From Candidatus Latescibacterota bacterium (GTDB taxonomy: Bacteria; Latescibacterota; UBA2968; UBA8231): a stretch of 64,000 nt of DNA. The first letter of the stretch is position 1. The number at the start of each line of letters is the position of its first letter. This document shows positions 26,528 to 35,966 of the stretch, in pieces. The stretch covers positions 124,001 to 188,000 of the forward strand of contig JAJEGS010000035.1 in the NCBI GenBank assembly GCA_022819745.1, read 5' to 3'. A program made the position numbers and the translations under genes. Under the pieces are notes generated by a model that worked only from the letters and a program-made list of their open reading frames with translations, searched no databases and had not been told where the DNA came from.

Positions 26528-26812
26528 ATGAGCTGTCTTTCCACTTTATCCAATCTGAGATACCTAGGCGTCGCCTTGGCGGTAGCGATTCTGTCGCTCG
26601 TGGCTAGCTGTTCGCGTGTTCCGTCGCAGGAGGACATGGAATACCTAGAGCAACAGCGCCAAGCCACTCTGGCCGCCGAAGTAAAAGTAACCGAGCTACA
26701 GGCCTCAAAAGCACAACTCGAGCGCGAACTCGCCGAGCGGCAAGCCACTAAAAAAGCACTAGAAGAAAAACTAGCCGCTACTAAGAACAACCTCGCCAAC
26801 CAAGGCAAATAA
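26528..26812 (+). CDS. Small lipoprotein with a coiled-coil
   Basis: A 94-residue protein. A hydrophobic signal (VALAVAILSL) leads to the lipobox LVASC, so Cys would be lipidated and the mature protein tethered to a membrane. The rest is a single charged heptad-rich helix (TELQASKAQLERELAERQ region), like Lpp or other small coiled-coil lipoproteins. It starts at ATG 26528 with GGAGGA eight bases upstream; a longer frame lacks a binding site. It sits 14 bases before the LysM protein and likely works with it at the envelope. Confidence 0.75.
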   Translation: MSCLSTLSNLRYLGVALAVAILSLVASCSRVPSQEDMEYLEQQRQATLAAEVKVTELQASKAQLERELAERQATKKALEEKLAATKNNLANQGK

Positions 26813-26826
26813 GAAAGGGTCCGACT

Positions 26827-27657
26827 ATGAAGAAGTTGTCCGTTGGGGGGTTGGCTTTAGCATTGCTAGTGCTAACGAGCGAAAACATCTCTGCTCAAGA
26901 GCAGCAGATGACCTGTGAGGAGTACATGGCTCTGGGCAACAAACTCGTCAACCGCGAAAACGCAGCCAACACCCAGATCGAAGAGCTAAACGCCCAGCTT
27001 GAAGCGCTTAATATGCAGATTGCCCAGCTCGACCGGGCCAACGCCGACCTCAATGCCCAAATCCTCGCAGCAATCGGCCACTCCGAATCCGAAGTCATGG
27101 CCTTTGGACGCGAACTCGACGCTATTATCGCCCAGCTCGAAGGGCTGATGGCGCTAGCTCCAGAAGTGCTCATTATGCGGCGCGGAGAGGTCACCGCCAT
27201 CGATTCCCGAGTCGCCGAGCTCAAGCAGAGCAATATAGCCGCCTTGCCCGAAATGATAGATAAGCTATCTACCATCGACCAGATGCTCGCTGATCTCAAA
27301 GCGCGTGTAGCCCAACCCGTGGTCATTGACTACAAGGTCGAGCGGGGGGACAACTTGTGGAATATCTCCAAAAAAGAACAAATCTACGACGACCCCTATA
27401 TGTGGCCCCGCATCTACCGAAAGAATAAGGATCAAATCAAAGACCCGGATTTAATCTACCCCAAGCAAGTCTTGGCCGTGCCGTTTGGGGTAGCCGAAAA
27501 TCAGTATTTGGTCACCCGAGGAGACTTCCTCTTCAAAATTGCTGCCGAGCTTTACAACAATGCCGGCAAATGGCATAAAATCTACGAGGCCAACAAGCAG
27601 CAAATCGTCGCGCCAGATATGCTTTTTCCTGCTCAAGTCCTCGAAATTCCCAAGTAA
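26827..27657 (+). CDS. Secreted coiled-coil protein with two LysM-like domains
   Basis: A 276-residue protein with a signal peptide (MKKLSVGGLALALLVL, cleavage near ISA-QEQ). A long coiled-coil at about residues 45-155 contains repeated IEELNAQLEAL-type heptads. Two C-terminal LysM or LysM-like modules follow: VERGDNLWNISKKE to QVLAVPF, and VTRGDFLFKIAAEL to QVLEIPK. Both include the WxxIYxxNKxxI core seen in LysM proteins of this type. It probably binds peptidoglycan in the periplasm. It is cotranscribed with the lipoprotein and followed by a strong terminator. Confidence 0.85.
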   Translation: MKKLSVGGLALALLVLTSENISAQEQQMTCEEYMALGNKLVNRENAANTQIEELNAQLEALNMQIAQLDRANADLNAQILAAIGHSESEVMAFGRELDAIIAQLEGLMALAPEVLIMRRGEVTAIDSRVAELKQSNIAALPEMIDKLSTIDQMLADLKARVAQPVVIDYKVERGDNLWNISKKEQIYDDPYMWPRIYRKNKDQIKDPDLIYPKQVLAVPFGVAENQYLVTRGDFLFKIAAELYNNAGKWHKIYEANKQQIVAPDMLFPAQVLEIPK

Positions 27658-27692
27658 TTACAACTACTTGATTTAAATACGTTTCAGGACTT

Positions 27693-27748
27693 AAAGGGGT
27701 TTGATCCTTCCGGGTTAAAGGAAAGGATTTCAAACCCCTTTTTGTATT
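27693..27748 (+). terminator. Intrinsic terminator after the LysM gene
   Basis: AAAGGGGTTTGA-TCCTT pairs with AAGGATTTCAAACCCCTTT with a two-base bulge, followed by T-rich TTTGTATTTTT. The phoH gene begins just after it. Confidence 0.85.
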
Positions 27749-27768
27749 TTTATCCAGCTACCAGAACT

Positions 27769-28725
27769 ATGAAGGACATTTCTATCGCCGGCATTGATCG
27801 TCGCTCTCTCTTCGGGCGCAACGATCAACACTTGGCTCATCTTGAAGAGAGATACGGCATTCGCTTAGTTGCCCGCGGCGACAAGCTGACGATTAAGGGA
27901 TCCGATGCTTCGGTGCGCGAGGCCGATAGCTTCCTCAGTCCCCTCATAAAACGCATGCGCCACGGTCCGCCTATCGAAGCAGCCGAGCTAGAGAGCTTGA
28001 TTCACTGTAGCTCGATTCTGCCTAAGGGCGATCACAGCAATCTCTCAAACTCCGCAGCCTATACCTATAAGACGGCCATCTATGCCCGCACCGAGGGCCA
28101 AGCGAAATATCTCGCAGCTATCGCCAACAATGATGTGGTCTTCGGCATTGGCCCAGCTGGCACCGGCAAGACGTATCTTGCGGTGGCTATGGCCGTTGCT
28201 GCGCTGCGGCAGAAGCAAATATCTCGCATCCTGCTCGCGCGGCCCGCTGTCGAAGCCGGAGAGAAGCTCGGTTTTTTGCCTGGCTCTTTTGAGGATAAAG
28301 TCGATCCCTACTTGCGCCCGCTCTACGACGCACTACAAGATCTCATGGAACCCGAGCGCCTGCGGCGGATGCAGGATATGAAAATTGTCGAAGTCGTGCC
28401 GCTAGCCTACATGCGCGGCCGCACCCTCAACGATTCGTTTATTATTCTCGACGAAGCCCAAAATACTACGCCACAACAGATGAAGATGTTTCTCACTCGA
28501 TTGGGTAGTCACTCAAAGGCCGTAGTTACTGGCGATATTACCCAGACAGACCTCAGTGACGACCAACCCTCGGGCTTGGTCGTCGCACCCAAAATTCTGA
28601 CCGGGATCGCTGGCTTGGCATTTGTTCGGCTCAACGAACGGGATGTGGTGCGCAACCCGCTCGTGCAGAAGATCATCAAAGCCTACGACAGCTATGAGGA
28701 CGCCCACACCTCGGCCGATCCATGA
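27769..28725 (+). CDS. PhoH family ATPase (PhoH-like/YbeZ)
   Basis: A 318-residue protein. An N-terminal KH-like region (about 1-70) precedes the PhoH P-loop ATPase: Walker A GPAGTGKT (128-135) and Walker B FIILDEAQN. YbeZ-type PhoH proteins work with YbeY in rRNA and ribosome maturation, which the downstream ybeY supports. I start at ATG 27769 because an earlier in-frame TTG falls in the preceding terminator's T-run. The stop overlaps the pgpH start as ATGA. Confidence 0.9.
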   Translation: MKDISIAGIDRRSLFGRNDQHLAHLEERYGIRLVARGDKLTIKGSDASVREADSFLSPLIKRMRHGPPIEAAELESLIHCSSILPKGDHSNLSNSAAYTYKTAIYARTEGQAKYLAAIANNDVVFGIGPAGTGKTYLAVAMAVAALRQKQISRILLARPAVEAGEKLGFLPGSFEDKVDPYLRPLYDALQDLMEPERLRRMQDMKIVEVVPLAYMRGRTLNDSFIILDEAQNTTPQQMKMFLTRLGSHSKAVVTGDITQTDLSDDQPSGLVVAPKILTGIAGLAFVRLNERDVVRNPLVQKIIKAYDSYEDAHTSADP

Positions 28726-30962
28726 ACGCGCTTAAACTCAAGTGGTTTGGTTCTAAACGCCGCAGCAATCAGCCCCAACCTTGGCACCCACATAGCTCGC
28801 GGGTGTTCCACATTGTCTTGGCAGGCCTAGTCATAGGCCTGCTCACCTATCTATCGCCTTACCAACGTCCCTACAACGTTGCCCAGCTACGCGTCGACAG
28901 CGTCGCGCAAGAGCGCATCGAGGCCCCTTTTCTCTTTAATGTGCCCAAAAGCGATGCCGAATTGGAACTCGAACGACAAGCAGCTAGCGCCGAGATTCCC
29001 ACTATTTTGCACCGCAATCCCCTAATTCAGGAGCAGCAGCTAGCTCAGTTAGACTCGGTCTTTGCAGTAATGATCCCAAGAATCCGGGTCCAGATGGCCG
29101 ACTCCTTCAAGCAACGCGAACTCCAACGCGCACTCCCTCAAGTCGTAGGTTCGCTCTCGCTCGATGCGCTTTCGACTCTCATCGACGTCCTCTCCACAGC
29201 CAGCGAACCTTATGTACACGATTTTCAAGCCATCTGTCGGCAGATTCTAGCCAATTACTACACTGCGGGCATCATCGCCTCCAAACAACCGATCCTCCTA
29301 AGCCCTTCGACCCAAGTCCGCCTTGGAGATCGAGAACAGCACGTAGAAACCCTCTATAGCGAGGAAAAGCTCAAACAAGGCGAATTAATCTCTCACATCC
29401 AAACGTACCACACGATTGCCGACCGCAACGCTGTCCAAGCCGTACACGAGTTGTTAAGCCTCTTTGTGGTTCCCAATCTAACCATTGACGAGCCGGAGAC
29501 CGCCCACCTCAGGAACGCGGCGCGGCGCGGAGTGGCCAGCATCAAGCGAATCTATGCCCAAAACGACCTCATCATCGACAAAAACGTCACCGTCACCGAG
29601 GAACACGTCGATGCACTCGACGCACTGGCCGCCCACATCGCTCAAGATCAATCTCAACATCCGATTAAGCGTCTGATTCAAGTGGCTGCAGCCGCGACGA
29701 TTTCCGGACTCCTGATCTTCGTCTTCGGCTACTTCCTCGCCACGCACGAACGCGCTGTTTTTGACCATCCCGGCCAACTCGTCCTCTTAGCCATCCTGAT
29801 CGTTGCCACAGCCGTCGCGTCCTCCTATATCAAAACGCACGACCTCCCCCCCTACTGGGTGCCGATCCCTCTCGCCGCCATGCTAGCGACGATTTTGCTA
29901 ACGCCACAAATTGGCTTAATGCTCTCGTTTGTGCTGGCGCTTTTTGTCGGCAACCTCTTCGCCGATTTCTACGTAGTCATAATCTGCGCCCTAACGGCGG
30001 CCATCGCCGTCTATGCGGTGCGGCACGTCCGGCACCGCAATCAGTTCTATCGGCCCATGATCTTCCTGCCGATCTCTTACGCGTTGCTCATCGCGGCGGC
30101 GGATCTATTGCGCTTCTTTCCGGTCGAACAGATATACGATCATATTCTGCCCGGGATTGTCATTGGAGCGGCCGCCCCCATCCTCACCATCGGCCTGCTG
30201 CCGATCTTTGAAAGTCTCTTCCACATCACCACGGATATCACCTTGCTGGAGCTGTCGGATCCCAACCGGACCTTGCTCCGCCAATTGGCTGTCCGGGCAC
30301 CAGGCACCTATACGCACAGTCTGATTATGGCCAACCTCTCTGAGAGCGCCGCCGAGGCCATTGCCGCTAATCCGCTCTTGGCCCGCGTCGGCTGCTATTA
30401 CCACGACATCGGCAAGGTGAACAAGCCAGAGTACTTCAGCGAAAATCAGGGACTGCAAGGTGGACGCAACCCCCACGATCGTCTGATGCCCTACCTGAGC
30501 ATGCTCATCATTGCCTCACACGTCCGCGAGGGGCTCGAGTTGGCCGAGGAACACGGCCTTCCCCAATCTATCTGCGATCTGATCGCCCAACACCACGGCA
30601 CCACCGTCATTGAGTACTTTTACGAGCGCGCCGTAGAATTGGGCGACCGAAGCGTCCGCGAGGAAGATTTCAGGTACAATGGCCCCAAGCCCCAGACCAA
30701 AGAGGCCGGCATTTTGATGTTGGCCGACTCGGTCGAAGCGGCGGCTCGCACCCTCGCTGAGCGCACGCCCAGCCGGATGCGCCAGTTAGTGCATAAAATT
30801 ATCCAGCAGAAATTCACCGCTGGAGAACTCGACGAGTGCGCCCTGACCCTGCGGGATTTGCTCAAAATAGAGGACAGCTTCATCCGCGTGCTGATGGGCG
30901 TCCTCCACAGCCGGATGGCATACCCTTGGCAGAAGACCAATCGCAAATGGCAGACCGTCTAG
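28722..30962 (+). CDS. 7TM-HD family membrane phosphodiesterase (PgpH-like)
   Basis: A 746-residue inner-membrane protein. One N-terminal membrane helix is followed by a large extracytoplasmic 7TMR-HDED domain, then a seven-helix membrane region (about 315-500) and a cytoplasmic HD domain. The HD motif runs from THSLIMANLSE to CYYHDIGKVNKPEYF, with later histidines in ASHVREG and AQHHGT. PgpH homologues degrade cyclic di-AMP; that activity is known in Firmicutes and is inferred here. It is translationally coupled to phoH and overlaps ybeY by 16 bases. Confidence 0.9.
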   Translation: MNALKLKWFGSKRRSNQPQPWHPHSSRVFHIVLAGLVIGLLTYLSPYQRPYNVAQLRVDSVAQERIEAPFLFNVPKSDAELELERQAASAEIPTILHRNPLIQEQQLAQLDSVFAVMIPRIRVQMADSFKQRELQRALPQVVGSLSLDALSTLIDVLSTASEPYVHDFQAICRQILANYYTAGIIASKQPILLSPSTQVRLGDREQHVETLYSEEKLKQGELISHIQTYHTIADRNAVQAVHELLSLFVVPNLTIDEPETAHLRNAARRGVASIKRIYAQNDLIIDKNVTVTEEHVDALDALAAHIAQDQSQHPIKRLIQVAAAATISGLLIFVFGYFLATHERAVFDHPGQLVLLAILIVATAVASSYIKTHDLPPYWVPIPLAAMLATILLTPQIGLMLSFVLALFVGNLFADFYVVIICALTAAIAVYAVRHVRHRNQFYRPMIFLPISYALLIAAADLLRFFPVEQIYDHILPGIVIGAAAPILTIGLLPIFESLFHITTDITLLELSDPNRTLLRQLAVRAPGTYTHSLIMANLSESAAEAIAANPLLARVGCYYHDIGKVNKPEYFSENQGLQGGRNPHDRLMPYLSMLIIASHVREGLELAEEHGLPQSICDLIAQHHGTTVIEYFYERAVELGDRSVREEDFRYNGPKPQTKEAGILMLADSVEAAARTLAERTPSRMRQLVHKIIQQKFTAGELDECALTLRDLLKIEDSFIRVLMGVLHSRMAYPWQKTNRKWQTV

Positions 30963-31399
30963 CGAGTCCCCTCCACATAGTTCAAGACGCGAGCCTAACC
31001 CCTTTGCCTGCAGACTCGCTTGCAGCCCTACATCACATCGCTGCGCAGGTCGCTTACTCTCACACACTGCCAGACGCAGTCCAGCTAGTCCTCATCGACG
31101 ACGATTACATGAGCGATCTCAACATCACCTATCGCAGCAAGGAGGGCACCACGGACGTCCTGTCTTTCGACTTAGGAACCATACCGGGTCAGAACAGCAG
31201 CGGCGAAGTGTACATTTCACTATCCCAAGCGCAACGGCAAGCTGCCGCGCTCAGCGTCCCCCCCTTAGTGGAGCTAGCCCGCCTGTTGGTACACGGCCTA
31301 CTGCATCTAGCTGGCTGGGTACACGACACATCCGAGCAACTAGACGCTATGGAGCGCGAAACAGATCACTTTCTCACCACAACCTCCCTCTCTCCCTAA
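30947..31399 (+). CDS. ybeY: Endoribonuclease YbeY (rRNA maturation factor)
   Basis: A 150-residue zinc metalloprotein acting in 16S rRNA 3'-end processing and 70S quality control. The zinc site is His116, His120 and His126 (HGLLHLAGWVHD, H-x3-H-x5-H), preceded by the family's TTDVLSFDLG and GEVYIS motifs. The ATG at 30947 lies within the end of pgpH; a longer frame extends further into pgpH and is unlikely. It sits in the widespread phoH-pgpH-ybeY-corC arrangement. Confidence 0.92.
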   Translation: MADRLASPLHIVQDASLTPLPADSLAALHHIAAQVAYSHTLPDAVQLVLIDDDYMSDLNITYRSKEGTTDVLSFDLGTIPGQNSSGEVYISLSQAQRQAAALSVPPLVELARLLVHGLLHLAGWVHDTSEQLDAMERETDHFLTTTSLSP

Positions 31400-31436
31400 G
31401 CGACCTTGGCCGGCCGCTTTACCGAAAGGAGCCTTT

Positions 31437-32753
31437 TTGGAACCCCCACAAGTTGACTTATCCTTGGTCGCATACGCCGCGCTGGTCGGCACGATCAATC
31501 TCGTCTGGCTCTTCGTGGTAGCCAGCTATGAGACAACCTTCGCCATTCTCTCCAAATCCGTGTTAGAGAAAATGGCCGAAAGCGGCGCGTCCCATACGCA
31601 GGCCATGCTCCGCATCTACGAACCGCGCCTGCGTCTGCGCCTGATGGCTCGCCTCGGTGAAGCCATCGGCAGCATCGTCCTTGCTCTCTCTCTGTTCTTT
31701 CTCGCACAGGCTCTCACCTTTCCGAGCTATATCTCCGCGGCCCTAGCTTTATTGGGTGCTTTAGGGCTTTTTATGGTCGTGGCAACGCCGCGACGCATTC
31801 GCTTTGACGAAGAAGGTGACGAAATACGCGTCCCCATCGTCGCCTTAGCCTATGTGCCGGTACACGCTCTGCTCCTTCCCTTGACCAATCTCCTCGAACG
31901 TCTCAGTAGCTTCGATTACAGCGATGAGGACTTCCGCGCGGAAAAAGAAGAAGAACTGCGCAGCATCGTCGAGTCAGAAGGCGAATCTGGCGTCCTAGAA
32001 GAAGGCGAGCGCGAGATGATTGAGGGCGTTTTTGGTTTCCACGACCGCATCGTCCGCGAAGTCATGATCCCCCGCGTCGATATGGTCGCCATCGACCAAG
32101 TGGCCTCCTTGAAAGACTTGATCGATCTCATCCGGGACAAGGGGCACTCGCGCCTGCCCATTTACCGAGAAAGCCTCGACCACATCCAAGGGATCGTGTA
32201 CGCCAAAGATCTGTTGCAGATATTGGTGTCCCGTCCCGAAATCGATCTGGCGACGCCGATAAATCAACTACTGACCAGCCAGCAAGAGGACGATCCGCGT
32301 TTTACCCATGAGCCTTATTACATCCCTGAGACCAAGAAAATCGACATCCTGTTCAACGACTTGAGAGCCAACAAAATCCGTCTCGCCATCGTCCTCGACG
32401 AATACGGCGGCACGGCTGGCTTGGTCACCACCGAAGACCTCGTCGAGGAAATCGTCGGGGAAATCCAAGACGAGTACGACGAGGAAGAAGCATTGCACCA
32501 GTGGGAGATCCCCGGCGAGGTACTCATAGCCAATGCCCGCATCGACATAGACGATCTCAACAAGTTGCTTTCTACCGATCTGCCGAGGACGGGTTTTGAA
32601 ACCTTGGGGGGATTTATCTATGACCACTTGGGAAGCATTCCCGTGGAGGGCTTAGCTTTCAAGGTAAACGATCTAGAGCTCGACATCCTCAAGGTGGAGG
32701 GCCAGCGCATCGCCCAAGTCAAACTCCGACGCTTGACACCCGTCGGCCATTGA
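31437..32753 (+). CDS. CorC/HlyC family protein (DUF21 and CBS domains)
   Basis: A 438-residue membrane protein. Three or four hydrophobic segments form an N-terminal DUF21/CNNM-like region (about 10-155). A CBS pair follows (MIPRVDMVAIDQ and RLPIYRESLDHIQGIVYAKD first, DILFNDLRANKIRLAIVLDE second), then a C-terminal CorC_HlyC transporter-associated domain. Members are linked to Mg2+/Co2+ efflux or resistance. It starts at TTG with GAAAGGAG upstream. The acidic linker RAEKEEELRSIVESEGESG matches the family closely. Confidence 0.9.
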   Translation: MEPPQVDLSLVAYAALVGTINLVWLFVVASYETTFAILSKSVLEKMAESGASHTQAMLRIYEPRLRLRLMARLGEAIGSIVLALSLFFLAQALTFPSYISAALALLGALGLFMVVATPRRIRFDEEGDEIRVPIVALAYVPVHALLLPLTNLLERLSSFDYSDEDFRAEKEEELRSIVESEGESGVLEEGEREMIEGVFGFHDRIVREVMIPRVDMVAIDQVASLKDLIDLIRDKGHSRLPIYRESLDHIQGIVYAKDLLQILVSRPEIDLATPINQLLTSQQEDDPRFTHEPYYIPETKKIDILFNDLRANKIRLAIVLDEYGGTAGLVTTEDLVEEIVGEIQDEYDEEEALHQWEIPGEVLIANARIDIDDLNKLLSTDLPRTGFETLGGFIYDHLGSIPVEGLAFKVNDLELDILKVEGQRIAQVKLRRLTPVGH

Positions 32754-32804
32754 GAGGGTTGCGCCCGCCTGCCCCATCCTTTAGATTTATTGCACATAGC
32801 TTGT

Positions 32805-32881
<77 letters not shown>

Positions 32882-32887
32882 CCTTTT

Positions 32888-32918
32888 CAGGGAGTCGCTT
32901 GCGGCTCCCTGATTTTTT
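32888..32918 (+). terminator. Intrinsic terminator after tRNA-fMet
   Basis: CAGGGAGTC pairs with GGCTCCCTG around a GCTTGC loop, then ATTTTTTC. It lies directly against the start of the next reading frame. Confidence 0.85.
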
Positions 32919-32920
32919 CT

Positions 32921-33247
32921 ATGCCTATCTATAATAAGGTCCCCGACAATCCCACCACTGCTCCGGTCGAGCGCATCCGCCTCGACGAGCGCTTCGTGTC
33001 CTTGCTCGTCGCCGAAGACGCCCAAGATCGCCTTGAAGCCCAAGAGTTGCGCCAACTCGTCCACCGTGCCCTCCAAGCCCTCTCCGACGACGAGATGCGC
33101 GTTATTCAACTCCGCTATCAGTACAAGAAATCACCCGGCCAAGTCGCAGCGCGCCTAGGCATTTCTCGCGATGCAATGGTTGCGCTTGAGCAGAGTGGGT
33201 TGAAAAAATTGCGCCAAGGGCTCGAGGATTGGCACCGAGGCATCTGA
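32921..33247 (+). CDS. Sigma-70 region-4-like small HTH protein
   Basis: A 108-residue protein. The C-terminal half resembles sigma factor region 4: ALQALSDDEMRVIQLRYQYK, then a helix-turn-helix (SPGQVAARLGISRDAMVALE) and a final KKLRQGLEDW. No region 2 is present, so it cannot be a full sigma factor; it may bind DNA or RNA polymerase, or belong to the small region-4-only group. The first ATG immediately follows a terminator and has no ribosome binding site, so the true start may be a later GTG. It stops one base before the lnt start. Confidence 0.6.
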   Translation: MPIYNKVPDNPTTAPVERIRLDERFVSLLVAEDAQDRLEAQELRQLVHRALQALSDDEMRVIQLRYQYKKSPGQVAARLGISRDAMVALEQSGLKKLRQGLEDWHRGI

Positions 33248-33248
33248 A

Positions 33249-34775
33249 TTGCAGCAGCGGCTCTTTCCCCTGCTGGCCCCGGCCTTACTCTCGGGCCTGC
33301 TCTTCGTAGTTAGCATCCCCAAATTCGATCAGTATTACTTCGCTTGGATTTGCCTGCTGCCGCTTTTTTGGGTTCGAAACTGGCTGCCCGCCCAAAGCCA
33401 CTTCGCCCTCGGACTGGTCGCCGGCATCGTCTGGGCTACCGGGCGCACGTACTGGATTACCGAAACCTTGCAATTGTACGGTGCTCTGTCCTTGGCGAGC
33501 GCCGCCGCGACGAATGTGCTGCTCATTTTATACATGGCCTTGTATCTGGCCTGTTTCGTCACGGTGTGCCGTCGCCTAAATTTTTCTTCCCCGCTCTTTG
33601 CCTGGTCGGCGGCTAGCATCTGGGGCCTTTTAGAGTGGGCGCAAAACTGGATGTTGAGCGGCTTTCCTTGGCAGCTACTAGGCGACTCGCAATACCTCAA
33701 CCTGCCCTTCCTGCAATGGGCGGCCATAACCGGCGTCTATGGCCTGAGTTTCCTCATCGTCCTCTTCAATGCCGCATTGGCCCAAGCCCTCTCTCACCGC
33801 GCCTTCATCCGCTATCTGGCCCTGCCTCTTTTTTTTATAGTCGCCGTTCATCTATGGGGCTTCTATCGGCTGCACGACGAGCCGGATTCTCCGCCCACCA
33901 CTCTGAAGGTCGGCGTCGTTCAAGGCAATATCCCCCAAGACCGCAAGTGGAAGGAGAACCGACTGGCCTGGACAGCTCGGCACTACGCCGCACTCACTCG
34001 GGACTTGGTGGCCGCGGAAAAACCAGCGCTGATCATCTACCCCGAGACGGCTCTGCCGCTCTATTTTGGCGACCCTTTGTACGCACCCTATGTCGATTCA
34101 ATCACAGCTCTAGCATCGGAGCTAGATACGCCCATGCTAGTAGGCAGCCTCGAGGGGGATTCGCAAAACCGCACGGCCCCGGTCTATAACCGGGCGTTCC
34201 TACTCAACGTCCAAGGAGAAGTAGTCGATTACGCCGACAAAGTACACTTGGTGCCTTTTGGCGAGTTTCTGCCCTTTCCATCCATCTTTCAGTATTTGGG
34301 AGGACTTACGGCAGAAAGCGGCATCTTCGCCCACGGGGAAAGGCACAAAGCACTGCGGCTTCCGCGCAGCGACACTTCATTCGGGGTCTTTATTTGCTAC
34401 GAGTCCATCTTTCCAGAAATCACCCGCGCACTGATGGCTCAAGACCCGGACTTTCTCGTCAACACCACCAACGACGCTTGGTTTGGTACCACCGCGGCTC
34501 CACACCAACACTTTGCCCAGGCCGTCCTACGCGCCGTCGAAAGCGGGCGGGCCGTAGTCCGCGCCGCCAATACCGGCATTTCCGGCTTAATCGAACCAAG
34601 CGGGCGCATTGTCTATCGCACGCCGCTTTTTGCCACCGTAGGCTTTGCCATAGACGTGCCCCTGTACCAAGGGCAAACGATCTACACGCGCTGGGGGGAC
34701 TGGCCGCTCCTGCTCTGCGCTCTCACGCTCTCGCTAATCGCTGCCCGCAAAATTGGAATTAGGAATCGCGATTGA
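33249..34775 (+). CDS. lnt: Apolipoprotein N-acyltransferase
   Basis: A 508-residue inner-membrane enzyme that adds the third acyl chain to lipoproteins in Gram-negatives. Six or more N-terminal membrane helices precede a periplasmic nitrilase domain, and one helix ends the protein. The catalytic triad is visible: Glu in YPETALPL, Lys in DKVHLVPFGEFLP, and Cys in ICYESIFPE. TTG start with GAGG eight bases upstream, one base after the preceding stop. Its presence supports an outer membrane with Lol-type lipoproteins. Confidence 0.93.
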   Translation: MQQRLFPLLAPALLSGLLFVVSIPKFDQYYFAWICLLPLFWVRNWLPAQSHFALGLVAGIVWATGRTYWITETLQLYGALSLASAAATNVLLILYMALYLACFVTVCRRLNFSSPLFAWSAASIWGLLEWAQNWMLSGFPWQLLGDSQYLNLPFLQWAAITGVYGLSFLIVLFNAALAQALSHRAFIRYLALPLFFIVAVHLWGFYRLHDEPDSPPTTLKVGVVQGNIPQDRKWKENRLAWTARHYAALTRDLVAAEKPALIIYPETALPLYFGDPLYAPYVDSITALASELDTPMLVGSLEGDSQNRTAPVYNRAFLLNVQGEVVDYADKVHLVPFGEFLPFPSIFQYLGGLTAESGIFAHGERHKALRLPRSDTSFGVFICYESIFPEITRALMAQDPDFLVNTTNDAWFGTTAAPHQHFAQAVLRAVESGRAVVRAANTGISGLIEPSGRIVYRTPLFATVGFAIDVPLYQGQTIYTRWGDWPLLLCALTLSLIAARKIGIRNRD

Positions 34776-34859
34776 ATTCTACCGGGCAATGCGTCGGGGC
34801 GTCGATAAAACCCATCCCTCCCATACGCCGCGTTGGGACCTTCGCTCATCACCGTCCTC

Positions 34860-35966
34860 CTAAACCGGACAATCGGGAATATCGACCCACCGCCGCTCGG
34901 CTGCGGCCTGGAGGATGGAGTCGGCCACGGCTTGCGCCCGCATCCCGTGGTAAAACGAGGGCACGCAATCGCGTCCCTCGCGGATGGCACTGACGAATTC
35001 CCAAGCTTGGTCATAGCGAAAAGTCTGCACAGGATCGCCGACAGACGGATCGCGAGGTGCATTGGGCCTCTTGAGAAACTCTGCGGGCACAGGCTGGCTC
35101 TGATAGGGCTCGCCGCGAGAGGCGAAGAGCACTTCGTGCGGCGCGTGCAGGCGATAGACGACCGAGGCATCCTCCCCGTTGAACTCGGCTAAGTCGTGGT
35201 CGCCCTTCGGGCCGTAGCCCTTGCTCAACTTGCCCATCTCGAAGACGCCCGTAGCGCCGCTTGCAAACTCGGCGATCCACGAGATCCAATCTTCCACGTC
35301 CTGCGGTGGGCACGGCTGGCCTTCGCGGGTCTGATCCCGCAGCACCAACTGCTTGGCTGCACTGCACACGGCCTCTATCGGCCCTAACAGATCCTCGGCA
35401 AAATCAATGCGGTGAATGCCCATATCACCCAGTTCGCCCGACCCGGCGTAGCGCTTGTATTGCCGCCAGCCAATGGCGCACTCGCCCCAGTCTTGTAGGC
35501 GCTGGAAGCGAGCGTGGCGAATCACCCCGAGGGCCCCAGTCTGCACCAAGTGGCGGATGTAGTTCATCGCCGGCACAAAGCGATAGGTAAATGCCGTCAT
35601 GTGACGACGCCCCGACGCCTTGCCCCGAGCGTATATTTCTTGGGTTTGGGCAAAGTCCATACCCAAGGGCTTCTCGCACAGCACGTGGCAGCCGGCGTCT
35701 AAGGCTTGGACGATCAGCTCGTAGTGATAGACATTGGGCACGGCAATGCAGACCGCATCTGGGACCACCGCATCTAAGAGCGCGTCTAGCCGGTCAAAAG
35801 CGTCGGCAATGCCCCACTCTGCTTGCCGCTTTTGCCGCAGCGCCTCGTCTGGCTCGCAGATCCCAGCGATCTCGACCCCGGGAATCAGTCGCAGCCCTGG
35901 ATAGTGTACCCCCGCACAAACCCCACCTGTGCCTACCAGCCCTACGCGCAGTTCATATTGAGTCAT
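34860..35966 (-). CDS. Gfo/Idh/MocA family oxidoreductase
   Basis: A 368-residue NAD(P)-dependent dehydrogenase. The N-terminal Rossmann motif GLVGTGGVCAG is present, the family Glu98-Lys99-Pro100 motif is in VLCEKPLG, and the C-terminal alpha/beta domain has GELGDMGIHRIDFAEDL. The family oxidises sugars, sugar acids and inositols; the substrate is not identifiable. Its start overlaps the DapA-like gene by four bases. It is the last gene of a minus-strand operon running from the sugar isomerase gene at about 40.7 kb. Confidence 0.85.
   Translation of the reverse strand: MTQYELRVGLVGTGGVCAGVHYPGLRLIPGVEIAGICEPDEALRQKRQAEWGIADAFDRLDALLDAVVPDAVCIAVPNVYHYELIVQALDAGCHVLCEKPLGMDFAQTQEIYARGKASGRRHMTAFTYRFVPAMNYIRHLVQTGALGVIRHARFQRLQDWGECAIGWRQYKRYAGSGELGDMGIHRIDFAEDLLGPIEAVCSAAKQLVLRDQTREGQPCPPQDVEDWISWIAEFASGATGVFEMGKLSKGYGPKGDHDLAEFNGEDASVVYRLHAPHEVLFASRGEPYQSQPVPAEFLKRPNAPRDPSVGDPVQTFRYDQAWEFVSAIREGRDCVPSFYHGMRAQAVADSILQAAAERRWVDIPDCPV

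Noticed and set aside
32931..32936. TATAAT as a promoter -10 for the sigma-like gene or lnt
   Set aside because: No -35-like element lies at the right distance and it falls inside the putative coding region; chance match cannot be excluded.
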